A DNA stretch of 13,080 nt, from assembly GCA_040080075.1 (NCBI GenBank), contig JBEBJD010000243.1, positions 1-13,080 of the forward strand, read 5' to 3'. Of this stretch, positions 6,267 through 12,438 are shown piece by piece. The position numbers and the translations under genes were made by a program. This DNA comes from JANNFX01 sp040080075 (GTDB lineage: Bacteria; Pseudomonadota; Alphaproteobacteria; Rhizobiales; Hyphomicrobiaceae). The notes below the pieces were generated by a model that worked only from the letters and a program-made list of their open reading frames with translations, did no database searches and was not told the DNA's origin. How positions within the stretch are numbered: the stretch's first letter is position 1; each line of letters starts with the position of its first letter.

Positions 6267-6425
6267 CTAGATGCGCCCGAGCAACATCAGCGCCACCAAG
6301 ATCAATAGCACAGTGCCCAAAGCTCCAGACGGCGCATATCCCCAGCCGCGGCTGTGCGGCCATGCCGGCACCACACCTAACAACAGCAGCACGATAACGA
6401 TTAAAAGGATTGTAGTGAGCGGCAT
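6267..6425 (-). CDS. DUF3309-family membrane protein
   Basis: 52 residues from ATG at 6425, preceded by GGGAGAG with 6 bases spacing. The pattern is that of DUF3309: a first helix TTILLIVIVLLLLGVVP (4-20), a conserved central segment AWPHSRGWGYAPSGALG (21-37) and a second helix TVLLILVALMLLG (38-50). These proteins are short two-helix inner-membrane proteins, very common in Proteobacteria, of unknown function. The gene is second in a two-gene unit behind a 25-residue membrane microprotein (32 bases between stop and start), and both should be transcribed from the exact EcfG promoter at 6563-6587. An in-frame extension upstream to 6518 exists but overlaps the microprotein and has no ribosome site. 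Confidence 0.85.
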   Translation of the reverse strand: MPLTTILLIVIVLLLLGVVPAWPHSRGWGYAPSGALGTVLLILVALMLLGRI

Positions 6426-6457
6426 GTAAAACTCTCCCGGCCAAGTACGAGCTGAAC

Positions 6458-6535
6458 TCAAATCACGTTGAAGATGTTGAGCAGAACGATAACGGAAAAC
6501 GGGACGCCTATAACCCAAAGCAAAAATGATCGCAT
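6458..6535 (-). CDS. 25-residue hydrophobic membrane microprotein
   Basis: ATG at 6535 with GGAG 7 bases upstream, stop TGA at 6460-6458. The product begins MRSFLLWVIGVPFSVIV and ends in NIFNVI: one N-terminal Arg and then an unbroken hydrophobic helix, so a single-span inner-membrane peptide with the N-terminus inside. It is too short for standard gene callers. Support comes from the ribosome site, the start 27 bases after the -10 of an exact EcfG promoter, and its place ahead of the DUF3309 gene in the same transcript. Similar very short FLLWxIGxP peptides are, as I recall, found as unannotated or hypothetical entries in Hyphomicrobiales; this recollection has not been checked. The role is unknown; regulation of a membrane partner is only a guess. 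Confidence 0.65.
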   Translation of the reverse strand: MRSFLLWVIGVPFSVIVLLNIFNVI

Positions 6536-6562
6536 GACGATTCTCCGCAACTGATTGAAATC

Positions 6563-6587
6563 AACGCCCCTGCGTCCGGAAAGTTCC
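6563..6587 (-). promoter_or_regulatory. EcfG promoter of the microprotein-DUF3309 unit
   Basis: On the minus strand GGAAC (6587-6583), 16 bases, CGTT (6566-6563): exact match, 27 bases before the microprotein ATG at 6535. Divergent to the site at 6648-6672. Confidence 0.87.
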
Positions 6588-6647
6588 CGCACCGCGCAGG
6601 GCTGGCACCGGGTCTCCGGCTTCCAAACTCCAAATTGCTTAAATTGC

Positions 6648-6672
6648 GGAACAAAGATGCAAACTATGCGTT
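6648..6672 (+). promoter_or_regulatory. EcfG promoter of the DUF1328 gene
   Basis: GGAAC (6648-6652), 16 bases, CGTT (6669-6672): exact match, 50 bases before the ATG at 6723. Confidence 0.88.
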
Positions 6673-6722
6673 TCCATTGACTGGTTCGAAAATGGGCCGA
6701 ATATCAAAATGGAGAGTGCAAC

Positions 6723-6902
6723 ATGTTAAACTGGGCACTGACTTTTCTCATCGTCGCGATAGTCGCGGCGGTACTTGGCTTTGGCGGCATCGCCGGAAGT
6801 GCTGTTGAAATCGCCAAGATCATTTTCTTCATCGCCATCGCGTTGTTCGTTGTATCCACGGTGATCAGCCTGGTAAATGGACGCAACCCACGGCTTCCGT
6901 AA
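6723..6902 (+). CDS. DUF1328 (YtjA-type) small membrane protein
   Basis: 59 residues, start ATG 6723 with GGAGAG about 7 bases upstream. The sequence fits the DUF1328/YtjA family: MLNWALTFLIVAIVAAVLGF (first helix, 1-20), the conserved GGIAGSAVEIAKIIFFIAIA (21-40) leading into the second helix, and a short polar tail VNGRNPRLP. Family length is usually 50-60 residues. Function is unknown; members recur in stress regulons of Alphaproteobacteria. An exact EcfG promoter lies 50 bases upstream. It stands alone on the plus strand; the gene downstream (ecfG) is convergent and ends at 7087. The 184 bases between hold no gene I can support. Confidence 0.9.
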   Translation: MLNWALTFLIVAIVAAVLGFGGIAGSAVEIAKIIFFIAIALFVVSTVISLVNGRNPRLP

Positions 6903-7086
6903 AGTTGGGGTCGCGATTGCGGCGCCTCAGTCGAGGCAAGGACCGGTCGCGCTGGACGTTCCGCGCGGCCGTTTTCACAGCAGCACGTGCGAAAAGATGA
7001 CATACTCAAAAAATGACAGGCGCACGTCCATGCCGCCATCAACGTCCGCACATGCGAATAGCATTTCTGAAACTATCAATAATTTC

Positions 7087-7647
7087 TTAGAAGTTACGCA
7101 CCTGACCGGTGCTATGCGCTAGCACGGCCTCCGTCGCCGCATCGGGTCCGAACTCATCAGCCGAGGTAATGCCCAGTATCGCGCTTAGTTTTGCGCGGGC
7201 CCGGTTGACGCGGCTTTTTATGGTTCCGACCGCGCACCCCGAAATTGCCGCTGCTTCTTCATACGTCATGCCAGCTGCACAAACGAGGATCAAAGCCTCG
7301 CGTTGATCGTCATGGAGCAGTTTCAATGCATCCTGCAGTTCGCACATATCCATGTGCCCATGTTGTTCGGGATGAACGGCAACGCGCGCCGCATGAATGC
7401 CATCGGCGTCTTCAACCTCCCGCTTTGAGCGCCGGCGCTCCGAAAAGTAGGTATTGCGCAAAATTGTGAATAGCCACGCCTTTAAATTCGTGCCTTCTTC
7501 AAACGTGTCAATGTTCTTGAATGCCTTGAGCATCGTCTCTTGCACAAGATCGTCTGCGCGCTCAAGATTTCCGCAAAGCGAAACGGCAAACGCCCGCAAG
7601 TTCGGAATAGCGGCAATGAACCCTTGCTTGACATGCTCGGAACTCAA
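7087..7647 (-). CDS. ecfG: EcfG-type (ECF15) general stress response sigma factor
   Basis: 186 residues. It binds core RNA polymerase and directs it to GGAAC-N16-CGTT promoters when NepR is removed. The start is TTG at 7647: its TTGA overlaps the nepR stop by 4 bases, and AGGAG lies 8 bases upstream inside nepR; no ATG or GTG nearby has a better site. Region sigma-2 spans about 10-75 (NLRAFAVSLCGNLERADDLV, LKAWLFTILRNTYFSERRR). A short linker to about 102 follows. Region sigma-4 is about 103-156 (ELQDALKLLHDDQREALIL, helix-turn-helix MTYEEAAAISGCAVGTIKSR, then VNRARAKL). The 30-residue C-terminal tail is unremarkable. The overlap with nepR indicates translational coupling, which would keep sigma and anti-sigma levels tied. 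The genes fed by its predicted promoters surround it. Confidence 0.95.
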   Translation of the reverse strand: MSSEHVKQGFIAAIPNLRAFAVSLCGNLERADDLVQETMLKAFKNIDTFEEGTNLKAWLFTILRNTYFSERRRSKREVEDADGIHAARVAVHPEQHGHMDMCELQDALKLLHDDQREALILVCAAGMTYEEAAAISGCAVGTIKSRVNRARAKLSAILGITSADEFGPDAATEAVLAHSTGQVRNF

Positions 7648-7925
7648 TTGGTGGTCTCCTGGCCATCGAGCTTGTTCAGCAAATCGATGAACTTGTCCGG
7701 AATGGGCTCGTTTGCCACCTGATCGAACATCGCCTTCAATTTCTGGCCAATTTGCGCTTGCAAACGTGCATCAAGCCCTTCCCGCTCTCCAGGCTCCGTT
7801 CCCATTTGTCCGGTCGTTAGTTCCATAGGCCGCTTCTCCTTGTCCACCGCGCCCTCACGCGGTTGACTGACTGTCTGTTTGGGAATGAGCTGCCCTGGTG
7901 TGGGCGGCCTTTTTCCTGATGTCAT
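7644..7925 (-). CDS. nepR: NepR anti-sigma factor of EcfG
   Basis: 93 residues from ATG at 7925, with GGGGGA 5 bases upstream; an ATG 11 codons further out has no such site. The N-terminal 50 residues are polar, Pro/Gln/Glu-rich and probably disordered. The conserved NepR core lies at about 59-88: IGQKLKAMFDQVANEPIPDK then FIDLLNKLD, the two helices that clamp EcfG and, in the switched state, the PhyR sigma-like domain. NepR has no enzyme activity; it sequesters EcfG until phospho-PhyR binds it. Its 3' end carries the ribosome site and start of ecfG (4-base overlap). It is divergent from phyR with 200 bases between the two starts, the usual GSR arrangement. Confidence 0.93.
   Translation of the reverse strand: MTSGKRPPTPGQLIPKQTVSQPREGAVDKEKRPMELTTGQMGTEPGEREGLDARLQAQIGQKLKAMFDQVANEPIPDKFIDLLNKLDGQETTN
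7656..7661 (-). promoter_or_regulatory. Ribosome binding site fixing the TTG start of ecfG
   Basis: Minus-strand CAGGAG inside the nepR coding sequence, 8 bases before the TTG at 7647. It decides the ecfG start in the absence of an ATG. Confidence 0.75.
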
Positions 7926-8004
7926 GTCGATCCCCCAATGATTCAACGGGGAGAGCACCTTCCCCCGAATGCAGAACTATACTAAGTCAGGATCCGTCAT
8001 AGAT

Positions 8005-8029
8005 AATGCGGAGTTAGGAAAAAAGTTCC
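8005..8029 (-). promoter_or_regulatory. Near-exact EcfG promoter of nepR-ecfG
   Basis: On the minus strand GGAAC (8029-8025), 16 bases, CATT (8008-8005): one mismatch in the -10 (G to A). It lies 79 bases before the nepR ATG. Autoregulation of nepR-ecfG from such a site is known in other Alphaproteobacteria; the mismatch predicts a weaker promoter than that of phyR. Confidence 0.6.
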
Positions 8030-8036
8030 CGAAGCA

Positions 8037-8061
8037 GGAACCATATTTTGAACAATGCGTT
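8037..8061 (+). promoter_or_regulatory. EcfG promoter of phyR
   Basis: GGAAC (8037-8041), 16 bases, CGTT (8058-8061): exact match, 64 bases before the ATG at 8126. Its -35 lies only 7 bases from the opposing -35 of the nepR promoter. Confidence 0.9.
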
Positions 8062-8125
8062 CTTCTTCCGGGAAACAACCAGTTAGACCAACCAAGGCTC
8101 TACCGGATTTCGAGGAGGTGACCGT

Positions 8126-8941
8126 ATGTCTCTCGCAACAGAAATAGCCCCGCACTTGCCCTATCTGCGCCGTTTTGCACGCTCCCTATGCGGAAATCAA
8201 GATAGTGGTGACGCCTATGTCGTTCACACTCTCGAAGCCATAATCGCCGATCCGCCGGCGTTCCCCACTGATGTCGAGCCTAAGATCGGCATTTACCGGG
8301 CGTTCGTTCGCGTATGGAATTCTATCCATATCAACAGCCTTTCGAGCTCTGCGCAGATAGAGACCGATGCCGCGCTGACCGATCGCCGTATTGAGGCACT
8401 TACGCCGCGTCCGCGTCAGGCATTTCTCCTGGTTTCCGTCGAGGGCTTTAACCGCGACGAGGCTGCTGCAATCCTTGAATGCCCGGCGCCCGAATTGACC
8501 GCGCTGATCGATGAAGCGGGCCGGGAAATTAGTGCACAGGTGGCCACCACGATCCTGATTATTGAAGATGAACCCATTATCGCCATGGACCTGGAGACCC
8601 TGGTTGAAGGCTTGGGGCACCAAGTCTGCCACATCGCCCGGACGCACAAGGAGGCCGTTTCGGCAGTCAATAAGTTCCGTCCCGGTATGATCTTGGCCGA
8701 TATTCAACTTGCAGATGGCAGCTCTGGACTTGAAGCCGTCAATGAGATTCTATCATCGGTTCAGGTGCCAGTCCTGTTTATCACGGCCTACCCCGAGCGT
8801 CTGCTTACCGGCGTGCGGCCAGAACCCACGTTTCTGATCGCCAAGCCGTTTCATGCTGACACCGTGAAAGCAACGATTAGCCAAGCTTTGTTTTTTGACA
8901 CCAAGGCCAAATCACCTGCTATGCAGGGCAAGGTTGCTTAA
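8126..8941 (+). CDS. phyR: PhyR, sigma-mimic response regulator of the general stress response
   Basis: 271 residues, start ATG 8126 behind GAGGAGGTG (5 bases). Residues 1-135 are the sigma-like domain: a sigma-2 mimic (HLPYLRRFARSLCGNQDSGD, then AYVVHTLEAI) and a sigma-4 mimic (LTPRPRQAFLLVSVEGFNRD, EAAAILECPAPELTALI) without a working DNA-binding helix. Residues 141-258 are the receiver: acidic pocket E147-D148 (ILIIEDEP), phosphoacceptor Asp192 (MILADIQLADGSSG), Thr220 and Tyr222 in FITAYPE, and Lys240 in IAKPF. When Asp192 is phosphorylated the sigma-like domain opens and captures NepR, freeing EcfG. The N-terminal LxxFAxSLCGN stretch resembles the EcfG one (AFAVSLCGN), as expected for mimicry. 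An exact EcfG site upstream implies positive feedback. Confidence 0.96.
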   Translation: MSLATEIAPHLPYLRRFARSLCGNQDSGDAYVVHTLEAIIADPPAFPTDVEPKIGIYRAFVRVWNSIHINSLSSSAQIETDAALTDRRIEALTPRPRQAFLLVSVEGFNRDEAAAILECPAPELTALIDEAGREISAQVATTILIIEDEPIIAMDLETLVEGLGHQVCHIARTHKEAVSAVNKFRPGMILADIQLADGSSGLEAVNEILSSVQVPVLFITAYPERLLTGVRPEPTFLIAKPFHADTVKATISQALFFDTKAKSPAMQGKVA

Positions 8942-8986
8942 GCCCGCCGTATTTCTCGCCGCGCTGGCACAATTGAGAGTTAACGA

Positions 8987-9014
8987 AGGAGGCATTGCGG
9001 CCTCCTCCGTTCTT
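8987..9014. terminator. Hairpin between convergent phyR and PRC-barrel genes
   Basis: Stem AGGAGGC (8987-8993) / GCCTCCT (9000-9006) around ATTGCG, followed by CCGTTCTT on the plus strand. It sits between the phyR stop (8941) and the minus-strand stop at 9031, and could serve both. The T-run is interrupted, so confidence is moderate. Confidence 0.5.
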
Positions 9015-9030
9015 GATGGCTTGGCCAGAG

Positions 9031-9489
9031 TTACGATTTGCCTGAATAGAACGTGAAAGCAGGCGCAGCAGCCAGTGCTTCCTTGGTGCTATCGACCATA
9101 GCGCTGATCTTGCCGTCCTTGTCGCGTGCCATTTTTAGTGTGGCAAACGGGATCGCTACATTTTTTTCGCCTATTCCAAGAAATCCGCCGACACCCACGA
9201 CGGCGTGTGAGATTGCGCCGCTAGTGTCGATGATAAGATCGTTGATGTCGCCGATCTTTTCGTTCTTACCATTATAGACGTTGAGGCCAACGACCTTGGA
9301 AGAGCGCCAATCCGTTGCGGCCTGTGTCGTAGCATAACCCACTGAACCCGCCTGGACGGTTGCTTTCGGCATTGCAGCCAGTGCGGCATTGCCTGCAGGA
9401 GCCTTAGATTCTTCGGCGTTGACAGCTACAAGACCGGCCATTGTTAGCGCCAGGGCACTGACACCTGCGAGAAGTATTGGTTTCATCAT
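9031..9489 (-). CDS. Exported PRC-barrel domain protein
   Basis: 152 residues from the first of two adjacent ATGs (9489; GGAG 8 bases upstream). Residues 1-25 are a signal peptide (MMKPILLAGVSALALTMAGL, ending VNA), so the product is periplasmic. A spacer runs to about 58 (Ala/Lys-rich), then the PRC-barrel spans about 60-147: DWRSSKVVGLNVYNGKNEKI, GDINDLIIDTSGAISHAVVG, VGGFLGIGEKNVAIPFATLK. PRC-barrels are small beta-barrels in photosynthetic reaction-centre H subunits and RimM, and in many short stress-associated proteins of Hyphomicrobiales whose function is unknown. The barrel usually mediates binding rather than catalysis. An exact EcfG promoter ends 59 bases upstream. It is monocistronic and divergent from the GTPase-like gene. 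Confidence 0.92.
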   Translation of the reverse strand: MMKPILLAGVSALALTMAGLVAVNAEESKAPAGNAALAAMPKATVQAGSVGYATTQAATDWRSSKVVGLNVYNGKNEKIGDINDLIIDTSGAISHAVVGVGGFLGIGEKNVAIPFATLKMARDKDGKISAMVDSTKEALAAAPAFTFYSGKS

Positions 9490-9548
9490 TTAGTACTCCG
9501 GATTTTTTTATTGAACAGACGCTTTGACCGCCAAAGCTCTGACCAACC

Positions 9549-9573
9549 AACGGGCATCACGACAGAAGGTTCC
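9549..9573 (-). promoter_or_regulatory. EcfG promoter of the PRC-barrel gene
   Basis: On the minus strand GGAAC (9573-9569), 16 bases, CGTT (9552-9549): exact match, 59 bases before the ATG at 9489. Confidence 0.88.
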
Positions 9574-9609
9574 AAAACTAGCTGACCCTTGCTGTCGAGA
9601 CGGCATTCC

Positions 9610-9634
9610 GGAACAACTTCAATTCATCTGCGTT
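9610..9634 (+). promoter_or_regulatory. EcfG promoter of the GTPase-like membrane protein
   Basis: GGAAC (9610-9614), 16 bases, CGTT (9631-9634): exact match. It lies 67 bases before the TTG at 9702 and 106 bases before the alternative ATG at 9741. Divergent to the site at 9549-9573 with 36 bases between the -35 boxes. Confidence 0.87.
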
Positions 9635-9701
9635 CAACTCAAATCCAGTCAGCTCGCAAGGGCACCGGCGTAAAGAAGCTCCATGCGCTACAGCCCGCAC
9701 A

Positions 9702-11216
9702 TTGCCCCACCGGCACAGATCGAAAGCGCAGAAATTGGTCATGACAAGAAGGCGTCCTGCCGTTTTTTATTTCCGTGTGGCTATGGCAACGTTCGCTCTG
9801 CTGTTGCCGCTACTGTCTCTGATAGTTCTGGGATCTGTCTGGCTTTGGCAACAGGGCTATGTTCTCACCTGGGCACTTGGCGCTTGCACCGTCACACTGT
9901 TCGTCTACGCGCTGGAACGCTGGATATTCCGCGGCGACTTGCCAGAAACCGCAAAAGGCGCGGAGCCACAAGCAGGCGAAGCCGCCGACCCGGCCTGGTC
10001 TGTTCGCGAGGCGGCAGCCTGGGCAGCAATTATCGAACTGTCTAATCAGGTGCGGCCGTCTGAAATCACAAGCCGTGATGAGATTTTTGATTTGGGCGTG
10101 CGGTCCATCGAGACTGTGGCGCGTTCAATGCATCCAGGGGAAGAGCATGCGCTGTGGAAATTCACCCTGCCCGAGGCACTGTCACTCATCGAGCGCGTGA
10201 GTTCTCAGCTTAGCACCTTCGTCAACGAGAGCATTCCGCTGGGCGATCGCATGACAGTCGGGCAATTGCTTCGCGTGTACCGCTGGCGGTCGGCGGTCAA
10301 TGTTGCCGAACAGGCCTACGATATTTGGCGCATAATCCGGCTTATAAACCCCGCAGCTGCGGCCACGCAGGAGATCCGCGAACAGTTGACGCGCAGGGCC
10401 TACGATTGGGGCCGTGAGGAACTTGCTAAGCGGTTAGCGCAAGCCTATGTACGCGAAGCAGGCCGGGCTGCTATAGATCTCTATAGTGGACGGATGCGGC
10501 TGGCTATGAAAAGTGCGCTGAGCACAACAGCCGCGCAGGGACAAGCTGATTCAGCAGCCGATGATCAGGAGCCTGTTAGAATTCTCGTTGCTGGGCTGCC
10601 AGGAAGCGGCCGGTCTCGTCTCATCGATGCTCTTCTGGAGCGCCCATTGGCATTTTCCGCCAGCATGCCGGACTCTAAGGAATACGTTGCACACGTCTTG
10701 CCGTTGAATGCCAGCAACCAAGCACTCTTGATCGAAGGACCCGACGCCCCCACAACCGCCGGAACGGCAATAAACCGTTTCTATAGCGCCGCCGGCCAGA
10801 GTGACGTGATCATTTGGGTGACTTCGGCCACTTCGACCGCTCATGCCGCCGAACGCCAGATTCTCGATGAGGTCCGGCGCCAGTCAGCGAGCCGCATCCG
10901 TCGCAAACCTCAACCAATACTAGGTGTTTTAACGAACCTCGATGAAGCTCAAAGCGCGCACATGCCGGGGAGCGATATCTCTGCGACCGCTAGCGGACTC
11001 AATGTGCCACTCATGGACATCGTTACGGCGTCAAGTGGCGCCGGAGAGGCACTAAACGTGAGCGCCGTCCGTAGCCGCCTCTTAGACTTAATGCCAGAAG
11101 CCAACCGCGTTCGCCTATTGCGGCTCAATGAACAAGAGCACGGTAGCATGAAGTGGAGCCGCGTGTGGTCGCAGGTCGTAAACGCAGGCCGCGCATGGAA
11201 GGGCAACGCCAACTGA
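9702..11216 (+). CDS. Membrane protein with a degenerate GTPase-like domain
   Basis: 504 residues from TTG 9702; ATG 9741 (residue 14, MTRRRPA) may be the true start, and neither has a strong ribosome site. Two transmembrane helices lie at about 29-49 and 55-73, with a basic N-terminus inside. Residues 100-270 are helical and soluble (VREAAAWAAIIELSNQVRPS, TLPEALSLIERVSSQL, VYRWRSAVNVAEQAYDIWRI), resembling the helical part of YcjX/YcjF-type or dynamin-like membrane GTPases only loosely. Residues 291-465 look like a P-loop GTPase: P-loop GLPGSGRS (298-305) with Arg in place of the usual Lys, a DxxG-like site reading IEGPDAP, and TNLDEA (411-416) at the N/TKxD position, with Leu for Lys. These changes suggest altered or lost nucleotide turnover. 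Function is unknown; EcfG control implies an envelope stress role. Confidence 0.75.
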   Translation: MPHRHRSKAQKLVMTRRRPAVFYFRVAMATFALLLPLLSLIVLGSVWLWQQGYVLTWALGACTVTLFVYALERWIFRGDLPETAKGAEPQAGEAADPAWSVREAAAWAAIIELSNQVRPSEITSRDEIFDLGVRSIETVARSMHPGEEHALWKFTLPEALSLIERVSSQLSTFVNESIPLGDRMTVGQLLRVYRWRSAVNVAEQAYDIWRIIRLINPAAAATQEIREQLTRRAYDWGREELAKRLAQAYVREAGRAAIDLYSGRMRLAMKSALSTTAAQGQADSAADDQEPVRILVAGLPGSGRSRLIDALLERPLAFSASMPDSKEYVAHVLPLNASNQALLIEGPDAPTTAGTAINRFYSAAGQSDVIIWVTSATSTAHAAERQILDEVRRQSASRIRRKPQPILGVLTNLDEAQSAHMPGSDISATASGLNVPLMDIVTASSGAGEALNVSAVRSRLLDLMPEANRVRLLRLNEQEHGSMKWSRVWSQVVNAGRAWKGNAN

Positions 11217-11231
11217 GGGCAGGCCCTTTTT
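11199..11231 (+). terminator. Weak terminator after the GTPase-like gene
   Basis: AAGGGC (11199-11204) can pair with GCCCTT (11223-11228), followed by TTT; alternatively AGGG/CCCT (11216-11219 and 11224-11227) forms a short hairpin directly before TTTT. Both overlap the stop codon at 11214-11216. The T-run is good but the stems are short. Confidence 0.35.
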
Positions 11232-11297
11232 CACCTGAAGCGGTTTACGCTCCTGGATCCTGGCCACTCATCAAAACGGCCGTGGCTTGTTGAGAGT

Positions 11298-11744
11298 TCA
11301 CTCCCGACCCTGGGCCGCTTCACGCTGACCGCGAAACTGCTTTGCAGCGCTCATTCCAACCATGAATGCCGTTGTCATGACTTTCAGCGAACCAAAATAA
11401 TCGACGGCCTCAGTGGCTTCCACGTTGACGGCGGTGATCGTTTCGGCAACGGGGCTCGACGCATTAGCCTTTTGTTGCGAACGCCAGCGTTCAACCCATT
11501 GCTCCACGGCAGGGATGACGAAGCAAAGCAGCGCCAGCACGACACAACCAGCCGCGATGAACACAGCAGATTGAATGGAACCGTAGTGTGGCTCCAGGCT
11601 CCAGAAGGCAGCCACAAGTGCGAATGTGCAGCCCAGCAGTAAGACGAGGCCGCCAGCCACAAACCATGCTGCTCGCCTCGTAGCACTCTCTACAACGCCG
11701 CCGGTCGCCCGGCCTGCAGCATAGGCTACAAATTCGCCTATCAT
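11298..11744 (-). CDS. Holin-X-like (phage holin superfamily III) membrane protein
   Basis: 148 residues from ATG at 11744 (GGAG 7 bases upstream). A short amphipathic start (MIGEFVAYAAGRATGGVVES) leads into two close transmembrane helices, about 26-48 (WFVAGGLVLLLGCTFALVAA) and 59-80 (AVFIAAGCVVLALLCFVIPA), then a charged helix (VEQWVERWRSQQK) and a 50-residue tail containing MTTAFMVGMSAAKQF. The layout fits the 'putative holin-X' group found widely in bacterial chromosomes; despite the name these are not known to lyse cells, and nothing here suggests a phage. It is last in a three-gene unit with two DUF883 genes (40 bases after the stop at 11785), read from the EcfG promoter at 12387-12411. 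In such units it may help anchor ribosomes or stabilise the membrane, but that is a guess. Confidence 0.7.
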   Translation of the reverse strand: MIGEFVAYAAGRATGGVVESATRRAAWFVAGGLVLLLGCTFALVAAFWSLEPHYGSIQSAVFIAAGCVVLALLCFVIPAVEQWVERWRSQQKANASSPVAETITAVNVEATEAVDYFGSLKVMTTAFMVGMSAAKQFRGQREAAQGRE

Positions 11745-11784
11745 AACGGTACTCCGTCGGTGTCTGGCTATTGCCTAGGGTGAC

Positions 11785-12021
11785 TTAGCGGCGCGCGAGA
11801 ACGGCGAGGAAGAACCCCAGTCCGCCAGCGATGCTTGCGGCAGCAAGCGGATTTCGCCGGATCGCGGCCTCAACCTTGTCAAAATTCTCTGATGCGGCAT
11901 GTCTTACGTTGGCGACCGTTTCGCTTACTTTATCGCCCGTTTCGTTGACGGCTCTCGATACGTCGGCGCCAACGCGACTTGCCGCCTGTTTCACATCAGA
12001 TTCTGTCATAGAAAAGGTCAT
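11785..12021 (-). CDS. DUF883 (ElaB/YqjD-type) membrane-anchored protein
   Basis: 78 residues. Start set at ATG 12021 because GGAGAG lies 6 bases upstream; a GTG ten codons further out has no such site. Residues 1-52 are a long polar helix with heptad-like spacing (VKQAASRVGADVSRAVNETG, DKVSETVANVRHAASENFDK). The C-terminus carries the family mark: IRRNP (54-58), then a single helix LAAASIAGGLGFFLAVLA, ending ARR. DUF883 proteins are inner-membrane proteins with a cytoplasmic helical arm; E. coli YqjD and ElaB bind ribosomes in stationary phase and are stress induced. This is the second gene of a unit starting at 12338, with 35 bases between the genes. Family call is firm; ribosome binding is by analogy only. 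Confidence 0.85.
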   Translation of the reverse strand: MTFSMTESDVKQAASRVGADVSRAVNETGDKVSETVANVRHAASENFDKVEAAIRRNPLAAASIAGGLGFFLAVLARR

Positions 12022-12056
12022 ATTAAACTCTCCAAAATTACCAGAAGACACCGCAT

Positions 12057-12338
12057 TTAGCGGCTTAATACCAACCCCGCCAGAAAGCCAACGCCGGCAG
12101 CGATGAGGGCTGCCTGAGTCGGGTTCTTGCGGATAGATGACTCGATCTCGCCGATCTTCTGCTTCATCTGATCTTGTGCTCCAGTGACCGCAGGTCCCAT
12201 CTGTTCCGTAGCGAGCTTCTTCACGGCCACAGTGAGGGCCGCGATGTCTTCCTTGATCGCCTCATAGCTATCTGCCGCTTCAGCGGCAGCCGAATGCGGA
12301 GACGTGTTTCCTGCAGTACTAAAACTTGGACTTGCCAT
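12057..12338 (-). CDS. DUF883 (ElaB/YqjD-type) membrane-anchored protein, first gene of the unit
   Basis: 93 residues from ATG at 12338, with GGAGGA and 8 bases spacing. Residues 1-22 are Ser/Ala/Thr-rich. Residues 23-68 form a polar amphipathic helix (AADSYEAIKEDIAALTVAVK, KLATEQMGPAVTGAQDQMKQ). Then comes the DUF883 ending IRKNPTQAALIAAGVGFLAG with a terminal LSR. It resembles the downstream 78-residue protein in the last 25 residues but differs in its arm, so the two may pair or have separate partners. Being first after the exact EcfG promoter (-10 48 bases upstream), it should be the most strongly expressed of the three. The next gene starts 35 bases past its stop. Confidence 0.87.
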   Translation of the reverse strand: MASPSFSTAGNTSPHSAAAEAADSYEAIKEDIAALTVAVKKLATEQMGPAVTGAQDQMKQKIGEIESSIRKNPTQAALIAAGVGFLAGLVLSR

Positions 12339-12386
12339 GGCATTCTTCCTCCAGTGCGATTGATGATTGACGGTTGCACAACTTCA

Positions 12387-12411
12387 AACGCGCCGTTGGG
12401 TAATTGGTTCC
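12387..12411 (-). promoter_or_regulatory. EcfG promoter of the DUF883-DUF883-holin-X unit
   Basis: On the minus strand GGAAC (12411-12407), 16 bases, CGTT (12390-12387): exact match, 48 bases before the ATG at 12338. Confidence 0.88.
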
Positions 12412-12438
12412 ACATACTCTGCCGCTGGGCATTGCAAG

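Noticed and set aside
6938..6962. Minus-strand GGAAC at 6962-6958 as another EcfG promoter
   Set aside because: The bases 16-17 further on read CCTT, not CGTT, and no minus-strand gene start follows.
6704..7051. 115-codon minus-strand frame covering DUF1328 and the gap after ecfG
   Set aside because: Mostly antisense to the DUF1328 gene; the ATG lacks a ribosome site and the protein is Cys/Arg-rich noise.
8186..8707. 173-codon minus-strand frame opposite phyR
   Set aside because: Antisense shadow of a certain gene; no ribosome site and no domain.
4808..9714. Shared ATTGCCCCACCGG at 4807 and 9701, at the TTG starts of the kinase and the GTPase-like gene, as a common signal
   Set aside because: 13 shared bases at the start of two unrelated proteins with no flanking similarity; most likely coincidence.
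11298..11744. Holin-like gene as evidence of a prophage
   Set aside because: No other phage gene is present, and holin-X-like proteins are common chromosomal partners of DUF883 genes; an EcfG promoter controls the unit.
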